Source of the DNA: Enterovibrio calviensis DSM 14347
GTDB lineage: Bacteria; Pseudomonadota; Gammaproteobacteria; Enterobacterales; Vibrionaceae
DNA length: 64,000 nucleotides
Direction: 5' to 3'
Assembly (NCBI RefSeq): GCF_000621165.1
Contig: NZ_JHZA01000001.1
Coordinates: 558,001-622,000 of the forward strand
Numbering within the stretch: the stretch's first letter is position 1; each line of letters begins with the position of its first letter. Both the position numbers and the translations under genes were made by a program. The notes beneath the pieces were generated by a model that was not told the origin of the DNA, made no database searches, and saw only the letters and a program-made list of their open reading frames with translations. This document shows, in pieces, positions 53,469 to 62,911 of the stretch.

Positions 53469-53892
53469 TCGTATTTCTTCCTGGTGTGTTGCGATGTTCA
53501 TAGCTGAGAGCGTACAAAACGAAAGCATCGAGGATAAACCTCTTTGACTCTACCGTTATCGTCAGTTTTGCATTTGAGCGGAGTGGAATCAATAGGCGAT
53601 ATTTTGAACAGTTGCGCTGTAATTAATTGATACTCAATAGAAAGGAAAAATAACCAGAGAATTTTGCATTGACCCCGGTACAACGTGGCGATTGTTGCGG
53701 TGTGATACTACCTCCCGTGTAGACGTAAGGCGGGAAAGGAAGTCCTCTCCTAGCCCTTTGTCAAAGCGAGTTTGGGCGACTTTATAACAGTGAGTGTTTG
53801 CTCACCTTTACATGCTATGTCCCTGACAAAAATGTTGTCTTTTATGCAGATTAGAAGTACATAGTTACTAACTTTATTTTGTTGGTTCTGGC
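53469..53892. other. Intergenic region with candidate structured RNA
   Basis: AT-rich at the ends, but 53672-53806 is GC-rich. It contains several local pairings: CCCG/CGGG (53714-53717 with 53731-53734), GCCC/GGGC (53753-53756 with 53774-53777) and GTGAG/CTCAC (53790-53794 with 53801-53805) followed by TTT. This could be a regulatory RNA or 5' leader of the gene at 53893. I recognise no known riboswitch class. No ORF of note lies inside. Confidence 0.35.
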
Positions 53893-54270
53893 GTGGAAAA
53901 ATCGCTCAAAAAGCTGCCGTTTTTCATGGTATTGCTTACTGTGTTACTTTGCAGTTACGCCATTGGTGTGATTGGGTTAAGTGACGCCAAAATTACCTAT
54001 AATAGAGCGATTAGCCAAGATTCCGCGCCAGACACTAAAATTGACACGTTAGCGGCGAAAACCACGTCGCCGCGAGTGCTTTACTCCGTTTCTCGTCCGC
54101 TGAAAAACAATGGGCTGCATTGGCCGCTAGTACTGGTATCCATTGGCGCACTTTTGACGTTCAACCGTGCATCTTACGGATTGCCCCAAAGTCATCTCTT
54201 ATTTGATAGTCGCCGCCTTGCAGGCTGGCAAGACGCCAATCTTCAGTTTCGCTTTATTCATTCCCGTTAG
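53893..54270 (+). CDS. Small membrane protein of unknown function
   Basis: This 125-aa protein starts at GTG 53893 and has a hydrophobic segment at 7-28 (LPFFMVLLTVLLCSYAIGVIG) and another near 78-90 (PLVLVSIGALLTF). It may be an inner membrane protein with two anchors. There is no known family. The ribosome site is weak. It lies between a possible structured leader and a DedA gene on the same strand, 119 bases apart, and may be related to envelope lipid handling by position only. Confidence 0.55.
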   Translation: MEKSLKKLPFFMVLLTVLLCSYAIGVIGLSDAKITYNRAISQDSAPDTKIDTLAAKTTSPRVLYSVSRPLKNNGLHWPLVLVSIGALLTFNRASYGLPQSHLLFDSRRLAGWQDANLQFRFIHSR

Positions 54271-54389
54271 TGACGTGTTTGCGTTGCATTTCGCCGATGC
54301 ATTGCATCGTCAGGCTATAAAAAACGCATAAATCGTTCCAATGACTCCCGTAACACGCATTTCTTGAACTTTGGTATTTTGGAGAAACC

Positions 54390-55061
54390 ATGTTTGAAGC
54401 CATTCAAGAAGTTTTAGTGGCCATTTGGCACCAAGACTTCGACGCCTTGCTAGCACCTGGTAGTGCTACCCTCATCTACATTATTGTGGCAACTCTGATC
54501 TGCTTGGAAAGTGGCTTTTTACCCGCAGCGCCATTGCCATGCGATAGCATCGTTGTCTTGGTGGGAACCTTGTCAGCAGTGGGTGTTCTTGACCCGTTCT
54601 TTTCGTTCCCGCTACTGATTATCGCCGCGGCAATGGGCAGCTGGTTTGCGTTTATGCAAGGGCGTTGGCTAAATCGACTTCCTCTCGTTCAGTCATGGCT
54701 GAAGCGAGTGCCAGAAAAGCAAATGCTGACCGTTGATTCTTTGCTGTGTCGTCATGGTTTGGTGGCGTTGTTTGTCGCACGCTTTGTGCCTGGTGTGCGT
54801 TCTGTGTTGCCGATGATGATGGGAATGCGCGTGAACGAAGTGCCACGTTTCCATTACTTCTCGTGGTTGAGTGCGACCATGTGGGTGTGTCTGCTGTCTG
54901 GCCTTGGCTTCTTATTGCCGTCATTGCCAGAGCCAATTAGCCGATTGGTGACCATGGGCTTGATGGCTGCACCAGTGATCACGCTGTGTATTGCGATTTT
55001 AACAGCATTGACATGGCGCATCCGAAAAGTGCTACGTCCAGATCTTAGTCCCGCGGAATAA
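54390..55061 (+). CDS. DedA-family membrane protein
   Basis: This 223-aa protein carries the VTT/DedA domain with ESGFLPAAPLPCDSIVVLVG (about 34-53), FVARFVPGVRSVLPMMMGMRV (about 129-149) and several membrane segments. DedA proteins act in the inner membrane as lipid carrier recyclers or proton-dependent transporters, needed for envelope stability and sometimes antibiotic resistance. GGAG lies 7 bases before the ATG. It is the simple form, unlike the DedA-LssY protein at 31171. Confidence 0.88.
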   Translation: MFEAIQEVLVAIWHQDFDALLAPGSATLIYIIVATLICLESGFLPAAPLPCDSIVVLVGTLSAVGVLDPFFSFPLLIIAAAMGSWFAFMQGRWLNRLPLVQSWLKRVPEKQMLTVDSLLCRHGLVALFVARFVPGVRSVLPMMMGMRVNEVPRFHYFSWLSATMWVCLLSGLGFLLPSLPEPISRLVTMGLMAAPVITLCIAILTALTWRIRKVLRPDLSPAE

Positions 55062-55126
55062 GGTTGTAATTGTGCGCGATGACGATATCTTCGCGCACTG
55101 TTTTATAAAGTAAAATTGAGAATTTT

Positions 55127-56248
55127 GTGAACAGCTATCGCTTACGGATTGATTATCCGTTGTTTGTTGCGATTTGTGCTTTGATAGCTTTGGGGTCAAT
55201 TAGTGTTTGGAGCGCGAGTGGGTTTAGCTTGCCAATTCTTGAGCGCCATTTAGCGCGTGTCGCGTTGGCTATTTTAGCGCTGATAGGTTTGTCTACTGTT
55301 CCAGCAAAAGTCTATGAAAATGTCGCCCCCAAGCTTTTTATTATCACAATTGTGCTTTTGTTGGGCGTTATCATCGCTGGCGATACCGTGAATGGTGCAA
55401 AACGTTGGTTAGCATTGGGACCCATTCGCTTTCAACCTTCAGAATTAATCAAAGTGGCCATGCCAATGATGATGGCTTGGTTGATCGTGAAAGACCCTGG
55501 TCGACCTGGGTTAAAGAAAATCGCTGTGTGTGCATTGGTCTCAGCCTTACCCGTTGTTTTGATTGCGATTCAACCTGATTTGGACGGTGCAATATTCACC
55601 GTGATGTACTCGCTGTTTGTGCTTTACCTTGCGGGGATGAGTTGGAAAATCATTGGCGTTGTGTTGGCAGCGGTTGCAGCGATATTGCCAGTGATGTGGT
55701 TTCTCATTATGAAAGACTACCAAAAAATGCGAGTTACCCAGTTTTTAAACCCTGAATCCGACCCACTAGGATCTGGTTATCAAATTATCCAATCTTTGAT
55801 TGCGATTGGTTCAGGGGGCTTTGATGGGAAAGGCTTCATGAGTGCTACACAAGGCCAACTCGGATTTATTCCAGAAAGCCACACTGACTTTGTTTTTTCG
55901 ACGCTCGCGGAAGAATGGGGGTACATGGGCAGTGCAGTTGTGGTGCTTCTGTACTTGTTTATTTCAGGGCGAACCCTGTGGTTGGCAAGCAGATCGCCGT
56001 CGATGTTTTCTCGTCTTGTGAGTGGTGCTTTGGCGATGAGTTTCTTTTTGTACGCGTTTATTAACCTCGGTATGGTGAGCGGTATACTGCCTGTAATGGG
56101 AAGCCCATTACCATTCATCAGCTATGGGGGAACAGCCATGATTACGCAAGGGGCATGCTTTGGTATTATCATGGCGCTTTGCTGCGGAGTTCAGCGCGCT
56201 GAAGCGACTTGGTCACAGAGAAGCATTTCGAAATCTTCACTGGGTTAA
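55127..56248 (+). CDS. RodA-like SEDS peptidoglycan glycosyltransferase
   Basis: This 373-aa membrane protein belongs to the SEDS family (about ten membrane segments). It has NGAKRWLALGPIRFQPSELI (about 88-107) and the catalytic Asp254 in ESHTDFVFSTLAEEWG, with PLPFISYGGTAM near the end. This fits RodA (370 aa in E. coli) better than FtsW. RodA with PBP2 builds the lateral cell wall. Here no mrdA, mreB or rlpA gene is near, so it is either an isolated rodA or a second copy. Start GTG 55127 has a weak ribosome site. It lies downstream of a DedA gene and ends before a strong terminator. Confidence 0.85.
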   Translation: MNSYRLRIDYPLFVAICALIALGSISVWSASGFSLPILERHLARVALAILALIGLSTVPAKVYENVAPKLFIITIVLLLGVIIAGDTVNGAKRWLALGPIRFQPSELIKVAMPMMMAWLIVKDPGRPGLKKIAVCALVSALPVVLIAIQPDLDGAIFTVMYSLFVLYLAGMSWKIIGVVLAAVAAILPVMWFLIMKDYQKMRVTQFLNPESDPLGSGYQIIQSLIAIGSGGFDGKGFMSATQGQLGFIPESHTDFVFSTLAEEWGYMGSAVVVLLYLFISGRTLWLASRSPSMFSRLVSGALAMSFFLYAFINLGMVSGILPVMGSPLPFISYGGTAMITQGACFGIIMALCCGVQRAEATWSQRSISKSSLG

Positions 56249-56275
56249 CAAGAGCTAAGTCAACAATTAGTCATG

Positions 56276-56305
56276 AAAAAGGCAGGTGTTCAACCTGCCT
56301 TTTTT
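56276..56305. terminator. Bidirectional rho-independent terminator
   Basis: Stem AAAAAGGCAGGT/ACCTGCCTTTTT (12 bp) with loop GTTCA and T-runs both ways. It serves the rodA-like gene (+) and ppiB (-). Confidence 0.92.
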
Positions 56306-56333
56306 GCATCTGAAGCTGCTCAGAGCAAGCGAC

Positions 56334-56825
56334 CTATTTGATGGTGACACGCTCAATAACAATCGGATCCATCGGCACATCGTCATGCCCTGCTACACGC
56401 GTTGTCATCGCGTTAGCAATGTTATTCACCACGTCCATGCCTGCTGTTACTTTACCAAATACGGCATAGCCCCAACCTTGGTTGGTGGTTGCGGTGTAAT
56501 CTAGAAAGCTGTTGTTTTCCAAGTTAATGAAAAACTGTGCAGTGGCTGAATGCGGCGCATCAGTGCGAGCCATTGCTAGTGAACCAATGACGTTTTTCAA
56601 GCCACGGTTTGCTTCATTCACGATAGGTGCGTGAGTCGGCTTTTCTTTCATTTTCGCCGTGAAACCGCCACCTTGGATCATGAAACCCTTGATAACACGG
56701 TGGAAGATGGTGTTCTCGTAGAAGCCTTCTTGGCAATACTGCATAAAGTTTTTAGACGTGACAGGCGCTTTGTCCATGTCTAGTTCGATCTCAATGTCGC
56801 CATAGTTTGTAGTGAAGATAATCAT
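56334..56825 (-). CDS. ppiB: Peptidyl-prolyl cis-trans isomerase B (cyclophilin)
   Basis: This 163-aa cytoplasmic cyclophilin has family motifs FHRVIKGFMIQGGGF (about 41-55), SLAMARTDAPHSATAQFFIN (about 83-102) and WGYAVFGKVTAGMDVV (about 122-137). It has no signal peptide, which separates it from PpiA. It catalyses proline isomerisation in protein folding. It is a single gene, convergent with the RodA-like gene. Confidence 0.94.
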   Translation of the reverse strand: MIIFTTNYGDIEIELDMDKAPVTSKNFMQYCQEGFYENTIFHRVIKGFMIQGGGFTAKMKEKPTHAPIVNEANRGLKNVIGSLAMARTDAPHSATAQFFINLENNSFLDYTATTNQGWGYAVFGKVTAGMDVVNNIANAMTTRVAGHDDVPMDPIVIERVTIK

Positions 56826-56906
56826 TGGTGCTGACTCATTCGAAAAATGAAAGGGGCGCAGTATAACCCCAAATAGTAAAAGATGTGATGGTTTGCTGCT
56901 TAACGA

Positions 56907-56941
56907 AAACTGCGCTCAGTCACAGAGATTGAGCGCAGTTT
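56907..56941 (-). terminator. Terminator of the RND efflux operon
   Basis: Stem AAACTGCGCTCA/TGAGCGCAGTTT (12 bp) with an 11-base loop; on the minus strand TTTT follows. It lies about 20 bases after the RND gene stop. Confidence 0.85.
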
Positions 56942-56960
56942 ATAGGGTGGTCAACGGCCG

Positions 56961-59900
56961 TTAATTGCTGGTTTCTGGCCGTTCGGGAATTTCATCCGGC
57001 TGGTTGTTTTCGTCATCATCCATCTCGCCTTCATGGAATTTGTGTCCTCCTGAGATATAGGTATACAGCACAGGAAGCACGAACAAGGTGAACATGGTAC
57101 CCACAGCGAGGCCCGCGACAATCACGAGACCAATATTGTAGCGCGATGCCGCACCTGCACCCGTTGCGTACAGCAGCGGGATTAACCCTGCAATCATGGC
57201 CGAAGTGGTCATCAATATTGGGCGTAAACGCACGGTGGCGGCCTCTACAATGGCTTCCTGCTTCGACACGCCTTTCATGATTTGCTCTTCTTTCGCCACT
57301 TCACACATCAATATGCCGTGCTTGGTGATTAGCCCCACTAAGGTGATCAACCCGACTTGCGAGTATATGTTCATGGAGGTTTGGCCTGAGATGTGTGTCC
57401 AGCCTAACGCAATCAACGCACCGCTGATGGCGAGCGGCACAGTGAACATGATCACCAGTGGGTCGCGCACACTTTCGAACTGGCTGGCAAGTACGAGGAA
57501 TATAATCGCCAATGCCAGCGCAAACGTCAGATAGAGCGAACTGCCTTCTTCAACAAACTGCCTTGCTTCACCCATAAACGAATAGGTGTAGCCTTGCGGT
57601 AAATCAGTCACCGCAAGGTTTTCAAGGAAGCTAATGGCATCACCCATAGCAACGTTAGGGGCGGGCACACCTTCAATCGAAATCGAGTTCATCTGGTTGT
57701 AGTGAGGCAAGGATTTGGCTTGGCCCTTCACTTCAAAACTCACTAGGCTAGAAAGCGGAATGGCAGCGCCGTTTTGCGCCGTGACATAGAACTGATTGAT
57801 AAGGTGAGGGTTAGCGCGGTCGGCGCGTTCCACCTCTGGGGTGACTTCATAAGAGCGCCCATCAATATTGACGCGGTTGATATAGCCACCGCTCATCATG
57901 GTGCCTAATGTCGAGCCAATGGCTTGCATGGTTACACCATATGCGCCTGCAGCTTCGCGATCGATGGAGAGCTGCACCAGACCTGAGTCATATTTCAAGT
58001 TCACATCGGAATACACAAACAAAGGGCTGGCTTTCACTTTCTCCAATATTTTGCTGCCGATGTTATACAAGGTTTCAAAGTCTGAAGGACTCGTGATCAC
58101 GAACTGCACGGGTAAGCCGCCGGATGCCCCCGGGAGTGATGGCATTTGATAGGCCGTGGCATTGATGCCCGGGATTTTCTTGGCAGCTTCGTTGATCGTC
58201 GCAGAAATTTCTTTCTGGCTTTGTGTTCTGTCACTCCAAGGGATCAGCGGGCCAATCGCAATACCTTGACTGCTGGTGGGCACGCCAATCATGGCAAGAG
58301 ATGCTTCCGCCTGTGGTTGTTTGGAGATGATTTTGCCAATGATCTCCATGTTTGCTTGGATGTAGTCATTGTTTGATGTCGACGGCGTGCTGCCTATCAC
58401 GACTACCACCCCCTGATCTTCATCTGGTGCAAGTTGCGACGGGATGAAAGTGAACAGCAAGGGCAAGGCGAGCAAGACGAGAATCGCAAACACCACCACA
58501 ACAGGCTTACGGTTTAACACGGCGTGAAGGGCGCGTTCATAGCGTGTCGTTAATCCTCCTAAAACACGCTCAACCGTGGCTTCAAACCTGCTCGGTTTCT
58601 CATGATGTCTGAGTATTTTCGAACACATCATGGGTGAGAGGGTTAAGGCAACAAAACCCGAAATAAATACAGAACCTGCCAGTGTTAAGGCGAACTCTTT
58701 GAACAATGAACCGGTGACGCCCCCCATCAATGCTATCGGCGCGTAAACCGCGGCAAGCGTGATGGTCATGGAGATCACTGGAACGGCAATTTCTCGTGTG
58801 CCTTCTATGGCTGCTTTAAAGGGTTTGGTGCCCATTTTGATATGACGGTCGACGTTTTCGACCACCACGATGGCGTCATCAACCACCAATCCTATCGCCA
58901 ATACCATGGCGAGCAGTGTCATCAAGTTCAGCGTAAAGCCAAAGGCTTGCATGACGACCATGACGCCGATGAGGGATAAAGGAATGGTCACGATGGGGAT
59001 AACAACGGCGCGGAATGAACCAAGGAACAGCAATATTACGATAATCACGATCACTGCGGCTTCAACGATGGTTTTCACTACTTCGTCGATGGAATCAGTA
59101 ATCGCGAGCGTGGAGTCATACAACACTTCGGCTTCAATAGTGGAGGGGAGATTTCGCTTGATGGATTCAAATTGGACCCGTATGCCAGCAGCAACATCCA
59201 GCGGGTTGGCGGTGGGCGTTGCGTTGATGCCGACAATAACGGCTTCACGGCCATTGGCGAGCGCGCGCGAACTATCGCTGCTTTTGCTCAAGTTCACTTC
59301 AGCCACATCACGCAGCATCACCACCTGGCCATTATCACTTTTGATGATCAGATTTTTCAGCCCTTCAACCGTGTCTACCTGACTATCAATGGTGCTGTTC
59401 AAGACCGTGAAATAGCTGTTGAACTGACCAACGGCAGATTGGTAATTGTTTTGCTGCAAAATGCCGACAAGCTCAGACGTCGATATGCCGTATTGCCCTA
59501 GTTTTTTTGGGTCAGGCCATATTCGAAGCGCAAACGGTGCGCCCCCCATCATGACGATATTGGATACGCCGTTGACGGTCGACAGCTGCGGATTCACCAC
59601 CCGTTCCAAGTAGTCTGCGATTTGGCTGGAATTTAAATCACCACTGAAGAAGGAGATATACATGATAGAGGTGGTTGAGCCTGTCGATGATGTCACCGAG
59701 GGGTCATAGGCTTCTTGAGGTAATTGGTTTGTGACCGAATTAATCTGGGATAACACGTTAGCCAACGCGGCTTCTGGGTTGGTATTGAGCATCATGTTCA
59801 ACACAATGCTCGAAGAGCCTAGTTGGCTCGCGGAGGTCATAAAGTCGAGGTTATCTACCTGCGCAAGTGCTTGTTCAAGCGGCTGCGTAATGAAGCCTTC

Positions 59901-60077
59901 CACCAAGTTGGCATCGGCACCAGGATACGGTGTGGTTACGGTGATCACCGTGTTGGTCATCTCTGGGTATTGACGCACTTGGAGGTCTTTCATTGCGTTC
60001 AAGCCCAATAAGAGCAACAGCACGCTGAGCGACGCCGCCATGACCGGACGATGTATGAAAATATCGGTAAATTTCAT
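56961..60077 (-). CDS. RND multidrug efflux transporter, inner membrane pump
   Basis: This 1038-aa pump has the HAE-1 architecture: 12 membrane helices with two large periplasmic loops, and the proton relay Asp pair in GLVVDDAIVVVENVDRH (about 402-418) in helix 4. The typical N-terminus MKFTDIFIHRPVMA starts at ATG 60077 with AAGGAG 7 bases upstream; the longer frame to 60134 lies in the neighbouring gene. It exports drugs, bile or siderophore precursors with the adaptor encoded directly upstream and a TolC channel elsewhere. No local regulator gene is visible. Substrate is not predictable from sequence alone. Confidence 0.92.
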   Translation of the reverse strand: MKFTDIFIHRPVMAASLSVLLLLLGLNAMKDLQVRQYPEMTNTVITVTTPYPGADANLVEGFITQPLEQALAQVDNLDFMTSASQLGSSSIVLNMMLNTNPEAALANVLSQINSVTNQLPQEAYDPSVTSSTGSTTSIMYISFFSGDLNSSQIADYLERVVNPQLSTVNGVSNIVMMGGAPFALRIWPDPKKLGQYGISTSELVGILQQNNYQSAVGQFNSYFTVLNSTIDSQVDTVEGLKNLIIKSDNGQVVMLRDVAEVNLSKSSDSSRALANGREAVIVGINATPTANPLDVAAGIRVQFESIKRNLPSTIEAEVLYDSTLAITDSIDEVVKTIVEAAVIVIIVILLFLGSFRAVVIPIVTIPLSLIGVMVVMQAFGFTLNLMTLLAMVLAIGLVVDDAIVVVENVDRHIKMGTKPFKAAIEGTREIAVPVISMTITLAAVYAPIALMGGVTGSLFKEFALTLAGSVFISGFVALTLSPMMCSKILRHHEKPSRFEATVERVLGGLTTRYERALHAVLNRKPVVVVFAILVLLALPLLFTFIPSQLAPDEDQGVVVVIGSTPSTSNNDYIQANMEIIGKIISKQPQAEASLAMIGVPTSSQGIAIGPLIPWSDRTQSQKEISATINEAAKKIPGINATAYQMPSLPGASGGLPVQFVITSPSDFETLYNIGSKILEKVKASPLFVYSDVNLKYDSGLVQLSIDREAAGAYGVTMQAIGSTLGTMMSGGYINRVNIDGRSYEVTPEVERADRANPHLINQFYVTAQNGAAIPLSSLVSFEVKGQAKSLPHYNQMNSISIEGVPAPNVAMGDAISFLENLAVTDLPQGYTYSFMGEARQFVEEGSSLYLTFALALAIIFLVLASQFESVRDPLVIMFTVPLAISGALIALGWTHISGQTSMNIYSQVGLITLVGLITKHGILMCEVAKEEQIMKGVSKQEAIVEAATVRLRPILMTTSAMIAGLIPLLYATGAGAASRYNIGLVIVAGLAVGTMFTLFVLPVLYTYISGGHKFHEGEMDDDENNQPDEIPERPETSN

Positions 60078-60087
60078 GTCCGGCTCC

Positions 60088-61191
60088 TTAAAGTTGCGGC
60101 ATCTTTTCAGGCACGGATATTGGGTTAGGAACAATGTCCACTTTGGTGTTGTTGCCCAAATTCAATATGCCCGTTGTCACCACTTCATCATCAAACTTGA
60201 GGTCGCCTGTTATCAACGCATCGTTGCCGCTGCGTTGTGCCACTTCAACGGTGACTTGTTTCACCCGAGTTTCCTTGTCTTTCTTCTCCACCACGTACAC
60301 AGAGTTGCCATACAAGGCAAAGACGATCGCGGTTTGAGGGACGACAAATTGGTCATCAAGATTGGAGAGCGAAATATTCACGTCGGCGAACATGCCACCG
60401 CGCAATGAGCGGTCATCATTGGGCAGTTCGGCCTGCACCATGACAAGCCCAGTTTGATTGCTGACGACAGGCTCAATCGCATTGATTGCCCCTTTATAAG
60501 TGCGGTCGGGGTAGGCTTCCACGGTTAATGAGATGGCTTGGCCAATGCTGATGTTTCCAAGTTCTGCTTGTGGAACGCTAAAACGAACCCGCATGACGGA
60601 AAGATCTTCCAAGCGCACGAGATCTGTTCCGACAGAGACATATTGGCCGAGATTGACGTTTCTAATCCCTAACAACCCATTAAACGGGGCTTTAATTTCA
60701 CGCAGAGCAATGGTTGCTTGAAGGCTTTCAATGTTCGCGAGCATGGCTTGATATTTTGATTGCGCGGTTTCGACACTTTGTTCAGACACTGAACGCTCTT
60801 TGTAGAGTTTCACCAGTCGGTTGTAATCATCCCGAACGGAAGGAAGCTGCACTTGCTGAGCTTTTAAATCGGCTTTTTGAACCGAAGAATCCAGCGCAAT
60901 CAGCACATCACCTTGTGACACGGAACCGCCATTTTTGAAGTTGATGGCGTTCACAATACCTGATACTTCGTTAGACACATCGACCCCTTGATTGGGTTCA
61001 ATAAAGCCTATTGCGCTGATGCCTTGCGGCCAAACCGTGGGGGTGAGCTTTGCGGTAGTGACGGGGTAGACAGGCTCCGGTAGGTTAGCGAGCGCATTAT
61101 CAATCTTATTGTTTACGAAGAGGTTGAAGCCAATCACTGTGCCGAAAGCAAGCACGACGATCACTATCATCCCTATTACCCACTTACTCAT
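60088..61191 (-). CDS. RND efflux periplasmic adaptor (membrane fusion protein)
   Basis: This 367-aa adaptor has an N-terminal membrane segment (about 4-25), the lipoyl/barrel-sandwich half motifs VSNEVSGIVNAINFKNGGSV (about 72-91) and IKAPFNGLLGIRNVNLGQYV (about 166-185), and coiled-coil helices between. It connects the RND pump to the outer membrane channel. It ends 10 bases before the pump start, so the two genes form one operon. ATG 61191 follows AGATTCGCGC, a weak ribosome site. Confidence 0.92.
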   Translation of the reverse strand: MSKWVIGMIVIVVLAFGTVIGFNLFVNNKIDNALANLPEPVYPVTTAKLTPTVWPQGISAIGFIEPNQGVDVSNEVSGIVNAINFKNGGSVSQGDVLIALDSSVQKADLKAQQVQLPSVRDDYNRLVKLYKERSVSEQSVETAQSKYQAMLANIESLQATIALREIKAPFNGLLGIRNVNLGQYVSVGTDLVRLEDLSVMRVRFSVPQAELGNISIGQAISLTVEAYPDRTYKGAINAIEPVVSNQTGLVMVQAELPNDDRSLRGGMFADVNISLSNLDDQFVVPQTAIVFALYGNSVYVVEKKDKETRVKQVTVEVAQRSGNDALITGDLKFDDEVVTTGILNLGNNTKVDIVPNPISVPEKMPQL

Positions 61192-61571
61192 GCGCGAATC
61201 TCCATGCTTGTTTCATCTTGTGAGGCGATAAAGCGCCAGCTCAGTTGCAACATGACTCACTTCGTCGGTCGCATTATGTGAAAAGTATAAGTGGCGGGTA
61301 AATTGGGAGTGTGTCCATGTTGGGACGAAACGGCGGCAATATGACAGCATTTCTTGGCAGGCCACCGAGTTTTGAATCACCGGCTACTAAAGCTGAAAAA
61401 CCCCAGTGAAAGGACAATTGACGGGTTGGAGGCGTCAACAATATGGGAAAAGAGTCATTAAACAGATCGTTATGTTTGCTAAGTTTGGTTTTGGAATGCC
61501 AAACTAATCGGCGTACTGGGTTACCCCATGAAGCATGAGATTCAACACCGCACGAACAAGGAAAATATGAT
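61192..61571. other. Divergent intergenic region, RND operon and LysE gene
   Basis: About 380 bases with promoters for both directions. A GTTTGG/CCAAAC inverted repeat (61483-61488 with 61499-61504) lies 70 bases before the LysE gene and could be a regulator site. Minus-strand open frames here are spurious. AAGGAAAAT is the LysE ribosome site. Confidence 0.45.
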
Positions 61572-62204
61572 ATGGACTTCAATTCGCTGCTTCTTTTCGT
61601 CGTCGCTTGTCTTGCGATCAACATGATCCCGGGGCCTGACGTTATCTACATTGTTTCCAATACCATGAAAGGAAAGATGGCCAGCGGAATGAAAGCGGCG
61701 TTTGGCTTGGGGGTTGGTTATTTTGTCCATACCCTCGCGGCTTGTTTGGGGTTGTCCGCCATCATTCTTAGTTCGGCCATGCTCTTTAGCATTGTGAAAT
61801 GGCTAGGTGCTGCCTATTTGATGTATTTAGGGGTTCAGGCGTTGATTTCAATGTGGCGTGGCGGCAGTAAAGTGGTGTTGACGGAAGAGGAAGCCAAGTC
61901 ATCAACCAAGAACGTATTTATGCAAGGCGTGATCGTCAGCGTGTTAAACCCCAAAGTGGCGCTGTTTTTTCTCTCGTTTTTGCCGCAATTTATCGATACA
62001 TCCGCGGGCTCTGCATCGCTGCAGTTGTTAATGCTTGGCTTATTGTTCAGCGGGTTAGCAACAGTCATCAATGTGTTGTATGCCTTCGTCGGCAGTTGGG
62101 CTTTTCGTCGACCTAACGCCCAGCGTTATTCCCGTGCATTAGAAGGCGTATCAGGCTTTCTGTTAATTGGATTAGCTGGCAAGGTGGCGGTTAGCGATCG
62201 ATAA
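61572..62204 (+). CDS. LysE/RhtB-family amino acid exporter
   Basis: This 210-aa membrane protein of the LysE/RhtB family has about six hydrophobic segments and the family pattern INMIPGPDVIYIVSNTMKGK (about 17-36), AAFGLGVGYFVHTLAA (about 43-58) and LNPKVALFFLSFLPQF (about 128-143). It exports amino acids such as homoserine, threonine or lysine from the cytoplasm. The single gene is followed by the nucleotidyltransferase gene 49 bases later. Confidence 0.9.
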   Translation: MDFNSLLLFVVACLAINMIPGPDVIYIVSNTMKGKMASGMKAAFGLGVGYFVHTLAACLGLSAIILSSAMLFSIVKWLGAAYLMYLGVQALISMWRGGSKVVLTEEEAKSSTKNVFMQGVIVSVLNPKVALFFLSFLPQFIDTSAGSASLQLLMLGLLFSGLATVINVLYAFVGSWAFRRPNAQRYSRALEGVSGFLLIGLAGKVAVSDR

Positions 62205-62253
62205 TCGCAACGTCACGTAAAGCGACGCTGAGTCGCTCAAACAAAAAGAGAAC

Positions 62254-62799
62254 ATGGACAGAATCGTACAACTCGTCAAACAAGACCCAATGCGAATGAA
62301 GGCGCTTGATTGCGTCTTTCAACTCGGTTTACCTCAATCTTATCTTGCTGCGGGGTTTGTTCGTAATCTCGTTTGGGATTACTTACACGACAAGCCCGAT
62401 CCCACGCCCCTCAACGACCTTGATGTGATTTATTTCGATCCAACCGAAACACGCTGGGATGCGTATCTGGAATACGAAGAAAGGCTCAATAGCATGATGC
62501 CAGAACTAAACTGGCAGGTTCGAAATCAGGCTGCCATGCATGAACGAAACGGCGACCCCGCGTATGTGAGTTCGGTTGACGCTATGCGCTACTGGCCGGA
62601 AAAAGAAACCGCAGTTGGCATTCGAATACTGGGCGATAACCAATACGAATGCGTGTCAGCCTTCGGCTTTGAGTCTCTGTTCGCCCTTCACGTCACACAT
62701 AACCCCAAACGGGAACGTGCGGTATTTGAACAACGCATGAATTCAAAAGGGTGGTTAACGCACTGGCCTAAGTTGAAGGTGGTTATGCCTGCTGACTAG
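62254..62799 (+). CDS. Nucleotidyltransferase-like protein (DUF925/NTP_transf_6)
   Basis: This 181-aa cytoplasmic protein has GFVRNLVWDYLH (about 34-45) followed by the catalytic-type NDLDVIYFD (about 53-61), which resembles the divalent-metal aspartates of nucleotidyltransferases. SSVDAMRYWPEKETAVGIRI (about 109-128) is typical of the NTP_transf_6 family (DUF925), of unknown substrate. No antitoxin-like partner gene lies adjacent. It follows the LysE gene on the same strand. Confidence 0.82.
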   Translation: MDRIVQLVKQDPMRMKALDCVFQLGLPQSYLAAGFVRNLVWDYLHDKPDPTPLNDLDVIYFDPTETRWDAYLEYEERLNSMMPELNWQVRNQAAMHERNGDPAYVSSVDAMRYWPEKETAVGIRILGDNQYECVSAFGFESLFALHVTHNPKRERAVFEQRMNSKGWLTHWPKLKVVMPAD

Positions 62800-62860
62800 C
62801 GTCAGTTCAGGCGTGTTGGAAATGTTTCAAGTATTGAGAATCAGGCAATCAGCCTTTTTA

Positions 62861-62911
62861 TTCCAGAACATTATTCCACAACATTATTCCACAACATTAT
62901 TCTTCGACATT
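62861..62911. repeat. 13-base tandem repeats
   Basis: Three clear units TTCCASAACATTA (62861, 62874, 62887) and a fourth degenerate one at 62900. The last units overlap the stop codon and 3' end of the membrane protein gene that reads in from the right. Confidence 0.75.

Noticed and set aside
61274-61624. 116-codon minus-strand open frame between RND and LysE genes
   Set aside because: It overlaps the LysE start region and shows no coding signal or family resemblance.
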